Positions 47,531 through 59,595 of a stretch of DNA of 64,000 bases are shown one piece after another. This DNA is from Chaetoderma sp. LZ-2023a. Lineage: Eukaryota > Mollusca > Caudofoveata > Chaetodermatida > Chaetodermatidae. The notes beneath the pieces were generated by a model. The model did no database searches. It was not told the origin of the DNA and saw only the letters and a list, made by a program, of their open reading frames with translations. A program made the position numbers and the translations under genes. The DNA lies in contig CM067374.1 of the NCBI GenBank assembly GCA_034401795.1, forward strand, positions 96,846,140 to 96,910,139, in the 5' to 3' direction. Each line of letters begins with the position of its first letter. Within the stretch, counting starts at the first letter, position 1.

Positions 47531-49453
47531 TAAATCTGCAGCTTCTCGAGAAAAGCCTTCTGACGTAGAACGTTGTTTGATAACATACACGCAGTCAATT
47601 TGAACATTTCGGGACGTTCGTGTAGGAAGCGTCCCTTGGCCTGGGAGATTATGTTCGGAATCTCGGGTAACTGCACTGGATTTTCCACCAGCAGATCTAG
47701 AAGATCCGTGAACCACGCCCTGCTGGGCCAAAATTGCGCTATTAGCAGGACCAGGCATGGTTCCTCCCTGATCTTCACCAATATCTTCGGTAGAAGAATG
47801 GTGGGTGGGTACGCGTAAGCGTGCATCCCTCTCCAGCTTATCGCCAGGGCGTCTGTATCGACGGCATTTGGATCTGGAATCCGCGAGACATGTCCTGATT
47901 TGAGCATTTTCCCTTGTGGCGAACAAGTCCACGTTGGGTTTGCCCCAATGCTCGAAGATCCTGTGAAGAACTGGAAGGTTGAGAGACCATTCTGTTGGCA
48001 GAATTCTCTGTCTGCGAGACAAAGCATCCGCCAGAATGTTCAATCGCCCAGGAATGTGAGCTGCTTTCAAAACACCAGAGTAATTCCTGCACCATTGAAT
48101 CAAGTGCCACACTTTGATACATAGTGTGGGTGACTTGGTCCCGCCTTGACGATTTATGTATGATACTACCGTCGAGTTGTCCGACCGTATCAATATCGCT
48201 TTGCCCCTGATTTTTGGAAGAAACTTTTCCAATGCCAGTTCCACTGCCATCATTGCCAACAGATTGATATGCAGCTGGCTCTCTTGGAGAGTCCATGTGC
48301 CCGAGACCTGGTGTTCTCCCAGGCAGGCCCCCCCCCATCCCTCCAGCGATGCATCCGTGTACACGGACAGCTGGGGGTGGGGTAGGTGCAGCGAAACTCC
48401 TATTAGGAGATTCTGACGCTTTTTCCACCATACAAGATGCGACATTATTGGCTCCAAAACTGGCACCAGTTTTGACAGGGGTTCTGTTCGATGTTTCCAA
48501 CTGAATGTGGTTTCCCAATCGCATTAGAGCAGCGTACGGGATTACCTGCTCCATGGACACCATCATGCCCAGCATCTGAAGAAACCGCCTCACCTGAATG
48601 TGGTTTCCCAATCGAAAACTCTTGAGGATGGCTAACAGAGACACCACTCTGGGCTGACGGGTAAACCCTGCCCTCCTCGAGATCGAATCACATCCATAAA
48701 TAAACGAAATGTTGAGTGGGTGTCAACTCGGATTTGTCCTTGTTGACTATCCAGCCTAGATCTGAAAGTAACTTCAGAATCAGAGCAGTATCCACCTCTA
48801 ACCTGGCTGATGTGTCTGCTTTGATCAGCCAATCGTCTATGTAGGTGTGAAGCGCCACGTTCTCCTTTCTGAGAAACGCTGTCACCGCAAGTACCACTCT
48901 GGTGAAAACATGTGGAGCTGTCGACAGGCCGAATGGGAGGACTATAAACTCCCATACTTGATTCTGAAACGCAAATCTCAGAAACCTGTGACAACTCCTG
49001 TTCATTGGAATGTGGAAATATGTATCTTTCAGATCGATCGATACACACCACATTCCCTTCCTCAACCCTGCCATTACCGACCTCGGAGTTTCCATCTGAA
49101 ACCGAGGCGTATGGATAAACCAATTTAATGGCCTGAGATTGAGTACGGGTCTCCATCCCCCTGTGCTCTCGGGGACAAGGAACATGTTTGAATAGAAGCC
49201 TGGAGTGTTCCGGTTTGCTGGTTTTATTGCTCCCTTCAGAAGCAAACCTGACACTTCGTTTTGAATGGCTTCTAACTTGTCTGGCTCCCTTGGTACGGGT
49301 GTCCAGACAGGTGCCAAAGACAGATTTTGTGGTGGAAAGTCCCACCACTCCGGCATGTAACCCTGGGATAACCATCCCAGGAGCCAGGACCAGACTGTCT
49401 GACGTCACACCTCGCCAGGCCTCGATGAAACGCATGAGCCTTCCACCCACCAT
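47494..49453 (-). pseudogene. DIRS-B RT / RNase H / methyltransferase-like region, copy 1
   Basis: RT blocks at 49356-48688: GGWRPVLNLRPLNWFI, SIDLKDTYFHIP, LPFGLSTAPHVFTRV and YIDDWLI (YIDD at 48832-48843). A TGA stop follows FVYLWM (48688), where DIRS-A reads FVYLGMFFDLE. Further frame changes occur near 49360, 48640 and 48470. RNase H (YTDASLEGWGG, LIRSDNSTVVSYIN, HIPGRLNILADALSR) runs 48360-48000. The methyltransferase-like part (HWGKPNVDLFAT; YAYPPTILLP; WPSRAWFTDLLDLL) shifts frame near 47890. At least five lesions; not functional. Confidence 0.83.
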
Positions 49454-49544
49454 AGACGCCTCGACGTCTAACGGGGTTGTCTGGCTCGCAGTCCACCCCC
49501 CACCCCCCCCTCTTTCTTAACGAGAGAGAGAGAACCATTTCGTT

Positions 49545-51650
49545 CTAGGCACGACGGGTATAACTGGCACCGCTGTTTCTGTCGCACAGGCGCGGTCCAG
49601 GTGGATATGAAGGGAGCTTTCGTACCTTCAAGGAATGCTTCGGCCCCTTCTGTCCGCCCTTTGAGGCCTTACCCGTACCCTTGCCCTTCCCGCCTCTAGG
49701 GCGGTCAGGAGCAACATTGGGGAGGGTAGGTGCCTCTACAACCTTCCTGGATTTCTTCGCCGGCGGCGGCTCCGAAAACCCAGCTGAAGCAGAAGTCGCA
49801 ACAGGCCTAGCTTTCGCCTTGCCCTTATGCTTCTTCTGCTTCTTTGAAGGTTGTCCCGTTAGCGGTTTCCCCACAGCCCCTAGTAGCTGTAGGTTTACCG
49901 CTAACCGATTCTGCGCGATACTGGCGGTATCCCCTAAGATGGCCCGCGCTTGGCCACCGAAGATGCTAGGCCCTGTCAGGGGCGTCCCAAGAAGACGCTC
50001 CCTAACTGCCGTAGACGGACGCATATGGTCAATGACCATTTGCCTCCTGGATTTCATCACTCGCGCTTGCACCCTTGCCAATGCGTCCATAGACAGCACC
50101 AGGCTGTCATTGACACATGAAAGCGCCACAGGTGGCATAGGGTGGCCTGCTCCCGCTTCAGCCCACACCGACTGAAGGAGACGATATGAGTGGTTGACAG
50201 CGCTCATAGCTGCCCTCACACCCTCATCGCATAGGGACAGGACTTCTTCTTGGTGTACCTGAGACTTGTCCACAAGTGCCGGACTGGGGCCACCCGCCAC
50301 GGCACTCTGGACGCGCAGTACCCATCGGTCATCCTCAGTGACCGACGGGACTACACCATATCTGTCGTATTCCCCCCGTGGAATACGACATCTTGCCCGC
50401 ACCTCCCTGGAGGCTGCAGGGAGCTGACCCTTTCGTCATAAGTTGTTTGCTATAAATAGCATCCAACAAATCTATGAACCGTGGATCCAGTCCCACTGAC
50501 TGGATCCGGGCCGCGGGCAAAATCCCCGTCCTGATCGACGCAACCGACGGACGGGGCGCATCTTCATCGGCCGTGGCCGAAACCACAGACGGGTCAACCC
50601 TGGCTAGCCACGCCAGAGCATCTGACCAATCTACCTCCGATGAAGACACACCCGCAACCACGTCACCCGTTGACGTGTTCACGGGCCTGCCAGCCACGGC
50701 CTCCCGGCAAGGAGCCACGGCTGACACTCCGGTACCACACGGTTCCGCCGCCACCCTATGAAACACTCCGGTCCATGGGGTAGGTCCGCACGGAAAACCG
50801 TACGGACCCGTAGCAGTCGCGGAACCATAGCCGGACACGGGCGCCAACGGCACCCCACGTCCGACTGCCGGACCAGGCGAGATAGGTGAGTACCACGCCA
50901 GGCCCGGCACACCCGTTCCCGTGACGGCTGGTGCCAAACCAAGCCGCACGGAACCGGTGCACGGTACCAGATTGGCCTCAGCCACAGGCGGAGCCGCTGA
51001 CCTGGCTTGCGCCAAACCAGACAAATGGAGGCCGGTTCCGTCCAGGACGGAATCAACCTCCATATTCTCCACCTGCGGCTTCACGGGCCGCAGCAACCTC
51101 TCCTCCTCGGCCTCCTCGTCTTCAGACTCCGAAGAGTCGTCACTAGACGGCGGACGGCTCCCACACCTGACGGACCGGCCACCGCTACTGGACCACCCGG
51201 AGGTGGCCGCAGAGAAACAGAACCCATCTGGCCGGAGCCAGACGGGACTGCCAGGGGGCCGTACGAGACGGCCCCCTCGGTAACCAGTCCAGACTCCTGT
51301 CCGAAGACAGGATCCATACCAGGCATGGGGAGAAACTGCCCCCCAACCTTTGGTAGCAGGGATGACACCAGCGTGGGCAGAACGCTATGCAGAAAACCCT
51401 GCATAGCCGGACCAAACCACGCCGGCGGTGCCATCTCCGCCACCTCCAGCTGGGGACGTGGAGCACCCCCACCGGTCGAACCGGGCGCTCCACGATTTAC
51501 TCTTGGACCGCCTGACCCTGCGTCAGACCCAGCCAAGTCCTTCTGGGCAAGGAACTTAACCATCATCTCAATGGACCACACTGCACAAACATTACACCTA
51601 TGATCTATATTACAAAGGGAACACCTAAAACAGACATGGTCCTTGAACAC
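49545..51650 (-). pseudogene. DIRS-B gag-like region in three frames, copy 1
   Basis: The N-terminal frame (51650-51081) starts MFKDHVCFRCSLCNIDHRC and has a Cys/His cluster (C-x2-C-x2-C..H-x-C-x2-C), a possible zinc-binding motif, then Gly/Pro-rich sequence. A second frame takes over through an acidic stretch (SSDDSSESEDEEAEEE, about 51140-51090) to 50335. The third frame (50402-49545) begins MRARCRIPRGEYDRYGVVP and has LLGTPLTGPSIFGG, both matched in DIRS-A, and ends with a Lys/Gly-rich tail. The frame break near 50400 is equivalent to one extra base in a GGG stretch. The same breaks are in copy 2. Confidence 0.7.
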
Positions 51651-51916
51651 GACACGGACAAACTTATGGCATTCGTCACATGATGGCGGGGCTGGCTTGG
51701 CCTATAAAATAAGCACAAACCTACAATAAACAAGCGGAACGAGACCCGGATGGAAGGCAGACAATTAATTTTCAAATAATTTGACTCATAAATTAACTGT
51801 AACCCTCCAGCACCCCACCCCGCCATGTTACAACAAAGATCGCATTGATTATGACGACAAGAACGAGGCGGGCATTAAACACACCCATAATAGATCCTCC
51901 AGTATGTGTAATGGCT

Positions 51917-53637
51917 CCAGGAATCATATCGCATAGCATTCGGGGTATATTTACTAATCAATATAAATTATACTCCTAACGAAAGCAGCACGATATGTGA
52001 AGAAAACAACAAAATGTATAACAAACTGCTGTATCACACGGTAAAATTCGCAGACCACGCATCTACTCAAGAATTTTGAAACCACTGATCATTGCAAACC
52101 GATCATGATCGCACGTAAACTTGATCATTTTAAAGTTTCCGGTACCATTTTTAGTACGCATCACCCAGAACAAGATGCACGAATTAATGAAAAAATTTCT
52201 TCTTCACATAAACATCCGAGCGACCGGGTGTGACGTCACCCGCTCGGATCCTACGGAGAACGACGTCAGCCGATATTCGTGTTAGAAATACCGTAGCATA
52301 ACACCTATTTTCATATCTGCCGATCGCCTGTTGGGGGTTAAAGAAGGCGATCGTCTGGCATATATCGTTGTTAGCACACGTCCCAGATTCTATGGGGTCA
52401 GAAATTGGAACATGCGACACAGCGAAATTTAGAGACCTAAGTCTTTTAACTATGGATAATAAAGAATGATACAACCTGGTTATCTTCGGCGGTATTCTCC
52501 ATAGTATCCTTTAGTTAATCCTTTTCAAGAACACACAAGCTATCACTACAGATTAAAGACTTAGATTTTCTTTCACAAAAAAACACTAAAATCCTCAGCT
52601 CTTGTTGCTATGCAAACAAGAATGAGCTCTATGGTAAACGGGTACTCGGCAGTTGGGAGCCGAGTACCTGGTTCCCAGGAGTCGGTAAAGCTTTCTAAGT
52701 CTATAATCCTAGAGCCGCTGTCAAGGCCAGCTGTATATCAGAAGTAACAGAATGGTGAGTATTGATCGAAGGAGAACCAGGAATCATATCGCATAGCACT
52801 CGGGGTATATTTACTAATAAATATAAATTATACTCCTAACAAAGGCGAAAACGATATGTGAAGAAACAACAAAATATAAACAAACTGCTGTAGCATACGG
52901 TAAAACCGCAGACCACACATCTAAATCAAGTATTTTGAAACCACTGATCATTGCAAACAGATCGTGATAACACGCAAAACTTGAAAATTCCAGTTTTTCT
53001 GGTACCAATATGCAGCACCTAGAATCAGATGCACGAATTAATGAAACATTTTCTTCACATAAACATCTGAGTAACACGGGTGTGATGTCACCCACTCCGA
53101 TCTTACGGAGAACGACGTCAGCCGATTTTCGTGTTAAAAACACCGTCAACCAACACCTAATTTCATATCTGCCGATCGCCTGTTGGGGTTTATAGGAAGG
53201 CGATCATCTGGCATATTTCGTTGTTAACACACGTCCCAGATTCTTTGGGGTTAGAAATTGGAACATGCGACACAGACAAAATTTTGAAGACCTAAGTCTT
53301 TTAACTATGGAATAACATGGAAATATATACAACCTGGTTATCATCGGAAGCATCCATCGTAATCCAAATATCCTTTTAGAGAGCACACAAAGCTATCACA
53401 ATTTAACACAGAAAAAAGACTTAGAACAATCTCAGGACTTCCAACTGCAAAAAAGCATGTGTCTCTTGTTGCTATGCAAACAAGAATTAGATTCATGGCA
53501 AACTGGTACTCGGCAGTTGGGAGCCGCGTACCCGGTTCCAGGAGTCGGTAAAGCTTACTAAGTCTATAGTCCTAGGGCCCAGCTATCCGGGCTAGCTGTA
53601 TCAGAAGTAATAGAATGGCGAGTATTGATCGAAGGAG
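51917..53637 (-). repeat. DIRS-B left terminus in tandem duplicate (two 860-bp units)
   Basis: 51917-52776 and 52777-53637 are direct copies, about 90% alike by eye. Both start CCAGGAATCATATCGCATAG and end AGTATTGATCGAAGGAG on the + strand. Each unit therefore contains a complete left element end, one internal and one at the LINE junction. Shared inner landmarks are TGGTTCCCAGGAGTCGG-like and TGTTGCTATGCAAACAAGAA stretches, which also resemble the region near the right terminus (45920-46025). Confidence 0.75.
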
Positions 53638-53639
53638 AA

Positions 53640-54535
53640 AATCCTATCCAATGTTACTCTATGCCACATCCGAGACAAGATCGACGACTTCACCGGTTCA
53701 TGTCAAAGTGGCTTCAAATGTGGACGCAGCTGCGCAGACATTGTATGGGCTCAACGCATCCTTGTGTCGATAGTCATGTCCAAACACTGGGATTTACACA
53801 AAATGGGCATTGACATGTCATGAACCTTCGACACAAAGATCCTAGATGTACTACGCCCAGTTGCAATGAAGATGAGGTACGACTAGTGAGACTACTGATT
53901 GCAGACACCAAGCTGAGAGTATGAGTCAAGTCAGTGACGTCTGTAGAGTTTGAGACATCAAACGGCTCTCCACAAGCCGATGGTCTATCCATCCAATTCC
54001 ACAAGACCAAACCCCCCCCCCCCCCCCGTGTCAATACTGGGCATGCCGTTAGAGATGGAATATGCCGACGATGTGGACTTTATAGATGGGAAAGAAACCC
54101 CCTTGACGAACTTCTCCCAATAGCTGCAAGCAAACTAAAAATGGAGAATCTCTTTATGAATGAATCCAAAACAGAGTTCACCCAGATATACCTATCTACA
54201 AAACATGAAACTAATGAAAATGATGATCCACTCCGTGGCGGCGAACCATGGAGGAAAAGTAAAATCCTGGGCTCACTGCTTTGCAGTACTGCTTTGCAGT
54301 ACTGCTGACATTGCTGCACCATGGGGAACATAGCTTTCGAGTCCTCCTGGAAGCTAGGATTCGTAGATCAAAGATGCCCTTGGTAAAAAGACTACGTTTA
54401 TACAATGCAACCTGCGTATCCTTGATGATGTATAACTGTAACAGCTGGGCAGCTCCAACTGCAGCTTTAGACTAACTTGATGCCTGCTACCGCAAACACC
54501 TACGCACCATCACTGGACACCAGTTTGGTTTGTAC
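53640..54535 (+). pseudogene. LINE-B 3' part: RT and C-terminus
   Basis: It continues the LINE interrupted at 45830. Fragments of the RT in several frames match LINE-A: MSKHWD- and MGIDMS-like pieces near 53775-53820, GSPQADGLS (about 53962-53988), and a restored YADD box (EYADDVDFID; YADD at 54061-54072). C-terminal pieces SKILGSLL, RIRRSKMPLVKRLRLYNATC and YNCNSWAAPT follow. A C-terminal Leu-Asp-Ala-Cys..KHLRTI motif lies at 54478-54520. A C run of about 17 (54011-54027) stands where LINE-A has four C. Many stops and shifts. Confidence 0.72.
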
Positions 54536-54899
54536 ACCTTTCAGTATTTTAAATTCCATGACTTTTCCTTGACTTTACATGACTAAAATTAAGAAATTCT
54601 ATGACCCCAATAATCAATAGCTAGGTCAAAGACACTCAAGTTTGTTTCAAAATGTTCAACAGCATATAGTGAATCATATAGAATTCACTTTATCTAGGGC
54701 AAAGGGTCAACATGTGAGGTTCTCACATAAGAAATTGACGAATAAAAATTCTGAATCGAAGTTCTAGAGCCTATGATCATACATGTAGCATCCTTTCATC
54801 CTAACTTGGTTGAAATCGGTCAAAATGGTAAGAAGCAATACAACCATTTCTAGTAAATTTTGTAAAAAATCCAAGATTTTGACCCAAAAAATTGCCTAT
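54536..54899. other. Non-coding stretch after LINE-B
   Basis: No gene. A faint mollusc-type repeat signature (CATCCTAACTTGGTTGAAATCGG, split by the usual erosion) is seen near 54790-54840. Confidence 0.35.
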
Positions 54900-54995
54900 T
54901 AACCCTTTAACACTCATATCAGCCAAAGACTGCTTCCGTAGTGGGCTTGAAAGATGTCCAATTGCAGACCAAGAGAAGACTACTGTTGAAAAATT
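54900..54995. repeat. piggyBac-like MITE, left arm only, cut at the duplication junction
   Basis: TTAACCCTTTAACACTCATA, CTTGAAAGATGTCCAATTGC and AGACCAAGAGAAGACTACTG match the family's left arm. The copy stops just before its palindrome centre, where unit 2 begins. Confidence 0.65.
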
Positions 54996-55209
54996 CTCTT
55001 ATTAGTCCGACACGTACAAATTGTATGTCTACTATTTAATAAAGATGCTATTGAATATTTTGAAACTAATGTGACTGGGCGCTGTTGCTGCCACAACTTA
55101 CATGTACCTGTATAGTTTTCTGGAAATTGATAGGGAGTTCAGAGATCGATCGATCCCAACACGAGCGAGGCGTGGGTGGAGCTTAGCAAAAACTGGAAAG
55201 GTCCATTAA
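54996..55209 (-). repeat. MITE-B variant, truncated by the duplication junction
   Basis: This is the copy of 42028-42240. The left inverted repeat is absent because the duplicated unit starts inside the MITE. The right end CTGGAAAGGTCCATTA is intact. Confidence 0.65.
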
Positions 55210-57599
55210 CATGTATCCTTGTAAACCACAGGTATCGCCTATCTAAACTTAGTAATCCTCAAGCAAGCCATAACAGACAGTAACCAACAACATGGCTCAC
55301 CGAAGTCCTCTGATGAGTAACCGTAACCAGGTATGAAACATTACGAGTCTGGATCACTCGGAGTGCTGACAATATCACCACTGATGCCATTTTCTTAGAT
55401 ATGCTGAACTCGCAATCTATGATCTTCTTAACCATCCCGATAGCCCACCACACCCCACCGTAACCATCAGAACAAGTGTGTGTGTACATGTGCGTATGCG
55501 GACATGTATACATTGGTCTGAGTGAGTGAACCTGCTTCTCCCACTCTCACTTGAAAAGCATAACCATATGTTAAAAAAGAACGCTAAAGCGTGATATGTC
55601 ATACCCATGATATTATTGACCACTGGATACATATTTTGATACTTAAAAGGCAAACTACTTGCATAATCATTATAATTATGAACTAAAGGACGTGGATGTG
55701 GTGAGAGAATTTTGATAATGTCCATACACGGCCTCCTAAGACTGCTTATTTTGTAATTCTTTGGAGTCTTCATTGCCTATAAAACTGAGCTATTATCAAT
55801 TAAAAAAAGTTAAAATAATCATGTACGTCCAAAACTGTAGTGATGCGAATTGGATCTCTGAATTGATGATCAGCAATATGTTAATTGTAAGGGAATTGAG
55901 TTAATTTTGCATATTTTATCTAAAAGAAGTTAAATATTAGGATCTGTTAAACTACTATTCCATTTACACAGTTTCCAAAACACTGAACAAAACAGATATT
56001 CCTCACAAATCAAAATAGTAATAATGGGAAATGCATCCATATCCGATGAACCATTGTTGTAAAATAAGACAATTAAAAACTGTAATGCAAATTAATGAAA
56101 AACTGCAATGGAAAATATTCAAAGTCCAGAACAATGAGAAATACACCCCAAAAGAAGATCTGATGAGCCATTGTAGACTAATAAGGCTAATGAAAAACTT
56201 TAACACAAAAGTTATCCAAAATCGTGAAAAAAACCATGAGAAATTCACTGAAAATTTGCTTAGTAATGTTGAGGATCGCATCCCTGCATTGGATAGAACC
56301 AGTCAGTTGAAGATCACATCCCTTCATTGGATAGAACAAAGCTGTAAAATTTCATTTAAATCTGATGGGCCATTCTTGAGTAATAAGACTACTGAAAAAC
56401 TTTAATGCAAAACACATCCAAAATATTCTAAGTACAAAACAGCGGAAAAAACAAGAGAAATTTCCTGAAAATCTGCTTAGTAATGATGAAGATCATATCC
56501 CTACATTGGATAGAACCAGTCTGCAAAGTTTCATTGAAATCTGATGAGCCAGTGTTGAATAATAAATCAATTAAAAACTTTACCGAAAATGCCATGCCGC
56601 CGCCATCGTAATAGGTAACCCCATTGTCTGGCTTTCCCTACATGGCGAGACAAAAACTGTTCTCAAACATGAGAACAGCAACGATGATTGGTCACATATG
56701 TAACAACAATTAAATTAGTGGACACACTCTATCCACCTATGATAGCCACATTCATGCGGTAACATCGGCATATAGCCACACCTGTACCGACAGCTACATT
56801 TGTGGCTAATTCGGATGCGGCAATGGTGGGAAACAATGGTATAGCGCATTAGCCGCACCCAGAATGCATGTAGTAGTTACCCGCAGGGAACATATAAAAG
56901 GGGCCAGAATTGGGCCATTGACATCCAGGCTCCTCTTACAATAACAAAACGTCAAGCAATGTAGTTTCCTAGTTTTAGTTCAAAATCAAATTGGGTTTGC
57001 GAGTTACTCATGATTGGGGATTGCAAGGCGATGTTTTCATTAGGCTATGCCCCTGGCTGAACGAGGCATGGTGGGGCAGAACATAAAAGATGACAGAATT
57101 CAACCAAATCATTTTTGTTGAGTTACCAATATGATTGCAAGATGACATTGACATAGGGTCATGAGGGTGGTGGCGCAGAATGTCAGTTGCCGAAAGCGTG
57201 GGGACTGCACTCTAATTATTGTGAATTTCAATCACTTCCAGATGTCACAAAATATCTTGACCGTGAGAACTAAATAATACATATTTGTATATTTCTGTGC
57301 AATAGATACTTGATACAAAGAAAACCATGGTAACAGGGTGACCATCACTCCAGATTTATCTGAGAAATGTGGACCTTTAACATGCCTCCAGATTTCTGGG
57401 CTATAGTTTAAATTGATGATTTGTATGCATTTCTGCATACTCACATATGCAAACACTGGAAGAGACAGATCCTGCGCTTTGTCCGAAAAGCACAAACTAT
57501 GCGCTAGTCAAAAACAATCATGGCAAGCTGGTCACCCTATTGCAACATAAGAAATATTTCTGTTGAATATTTCAAAATTTATTTGACTAGGAGCTGGTG
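55210..57599. other. Unit 2 non-coding region (copy of 42242-44631)
   Basis: Contains the tandem array 56008-56593 and the TATA-like motif at 56893-56900. No gene. Confidence 0.5.
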
Positions 57600-57854
57600 C
57601 TTGAAATTGGCCCAGTGGTTCTCGAGAAGACAATCAAGACATTTAAATTTCCTATTGCCTTAGCATGGGAGCTTTTTGGTGGGAACTTGCTCCAAGATGG
57701 CTACCAAACTGTTTATCCGACATGGCAAATTTGAAATCAGGATACCGAAAATCCTATATAAAACCGATTTTGGCTTCCATCCATCATAAAAAAAAAAATC
57801 AAATATGGCGACCATGGTGGCATTCATTAGTTCCAATGGCCTAGTTGCCACAAA
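57600..57854 (-). repeat. Mollusc-type AGCTCACC repeat fragment, unit 2
   Basis: Copy of 44632-44886. Confidence 0.5.
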
Positions 57855-58799
57855 TATGACTTTCAAACACCCATGCCGCCACCGGACAACATGGACTGGA
57901 CATTACTGATCGCAAAGCCCCAAAAGGTTCTAAGGCTACAAAAGCTGTCTTCAACCAAATAGATTTCATACTATGCAAGACAGCAGCAAAACCCCTACTT
58001 CGGGATGCTCACTCCTATGGAGGCACAGACCTCAATTCTGACCATAAGCCAGTCATTACACGTCTCCATATGAACCCGATCTACCTAATGTATAAACACT
58101 ATACCAGGCAAGAGGGTAGAGTCACCTATAACTGACCCAAGCTCATCAGCGACACTGACACTCAAATGTCATACAAAAAGCAAGATAGCTAACATCGACA
58201 TCAGCTCCGATCCAAACAAAGCCCTAACCAAAATACTGATATCTATGTAATCATCAGCTACTAGCACCCATAGGTGTTCTAAAAAACAACAGAACTAGGT
58301 ATACTGACGAACCTCTCGTAGTAAAACTGTCAGCAGAACAGACAGCGTTACGTCTGCGCATTTATCAAAGTGGCCAACGTGAAGATCGCACCAAACTATG
58401 CCAGGAACGCAATAAATTTCTGACCAGGGCAAAGCCGAGGCAATTCGAGAATGGTTCAAGGAACAGTTCACTGACCATGATGACGAGCCCTTGCACCCAT
58501 TCTCAGGAGACCCCAGGCCATTACTAACAAGAATTAATACAGCAGAGGTTGAGAAGGCACTTAAAGCCCTGAAAAATGGACGTGTATCTGGACCTGATGG
58601 CATGAGCAATGAACTATTTAAATATGCAAGTGACATTATCTCAAAACCGATCACGCACAATCAATTCAGCTTTTATGCACCACTTTCCCATCGATGCTGT
58701 AGGTCAAGGCATCCTTATCGCACTACCTAAGCCCAAGAAGCCCCCCCCCCCCCCCCCCCAACCAATCTGCGGCCCATTGTGCTCTTTAACAGCATACGG
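57853..58799 (+). pseudogene. LINE-B 5' part, unit 2
   Basis: Copy of 44885-45830 with endonuclease SDHKPVITRL and the RT motif KNGRVSGPDGMSNELFKYA. The C run is 19 instead of 18, and the preceding codon differs (GCCCAAG versus GCACAAG). DIRS-B copy 2 begins at 58800 at the identical LINE position. Confidence 0.75.
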
Positions 58800-59595
58800 A
58801 ATGAATGAAATTTCAATTTCCCTTTCTCGGAGATCTAACAATACTTACCATTATATTACTCTTGATAATACAAGCTAGCTACTCTAGGAATCTAGATTTA
58901 GAAAGCTTTCCCGGCTCCTGGAACCGGGTTCCCAACAAACGGGTACCTGTCTGCCAGTGAGGCTCATATTGTTTGCATAGCTACCAAACAAGAGAATACC
59001 TATGGCTTGCCTCTGTGGGGCTGGGAGGCAGGGTCCGTAATATAATGGTAAGTATTGTTAGATCTCGGAGAAAGAGAAATTGAAATTTCCTTCATTCTCC
59101 TTCGATCAATACTTACCATTATATTACTCATTGATAACACCAGACTTAGATGGCAACCTGGTGGAAAGGGGCAAGCAATACATAGCTTCTTTTGGCCCTG
59201 GATAAAGATCTTAGACTTAAACTTGACACACGGAGACCTAAAAGGACCGACAAGTTTAGGGACCGAATCACATTCGCATCACCGCTCCCCCTTTTTCTCC
59301 TAAGAAAAGGGAGAGAACTCACGAACATGCATCTCGCCTGAAACACGAATATGTGAAGAGGGTTAACTGCTCTTTGCATATAAGATGAATGATCATGATA
59401 TATAAACATAATACAAAAAACTGTCAAACTTGAATTACCGTATGAATATTGGATTTCAGACGTGGAGCCATCAACCAAGCACTTTTTCGACCATACGTGA
59501 CATTCATGGTTGTAATTCTCTCACTTGACCATGTCTGTTCCATAACTTTTGTTTTTCCAAGTATCAGAAGGGAGAAGAACAGTGTGGCCATTTAA

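Larger units (their letters stand above)
45831..53639 (-). mobile_element. DIRS-type retrotransposon, family DIRS-B, copy 1 (7.8 kb)
   Basis: Both ends are fixed because the element splits a LINE: ..ACAGCATACGG before 45831 and AATCCTATCCAATG after 53639 are contiguous in LINE-A (39461 onward). On the minus strand the order is two tandem left-end units (53637-51917), gag-like region, RT/RNase H/methyltransferase-like, tyrosine recombinase, and internal complementary region plus right terminus (46168-45831). No target duplication is present, only a shared AA at each junction, as expected for tyrosine-recombinase integration. Every coding region carries lesions, so it is a dead copy. Confidence 0.88.
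42028..54995. repeat. Tandem duplication, unit 1 (12,968 bp)
   Basis: Sequence from 42028 recurs from 54996 with constant offset 12,968, rising to 12,969 after a poly-C run near 45773 and to 12,976 after a poly-C run near 48329. By eye I count about seven substitutions over the 9 kb of overlap. The junction 54995/54996 joins the left arm of a piggyBac-like MITE to the middle of a MITE-B. Contents: LINE-B with a DIRS-B insertion. Confidence 0.85.

Noticed and set aside
48632..49453. 273-codon frame overlapping the DIRS-B RT as a separate gene
   Set aside because: Only its first part (GGRLMRFIEAWRGVTSDSLVL) is the RT leader; the rest is the RT region read in the wrong phase.
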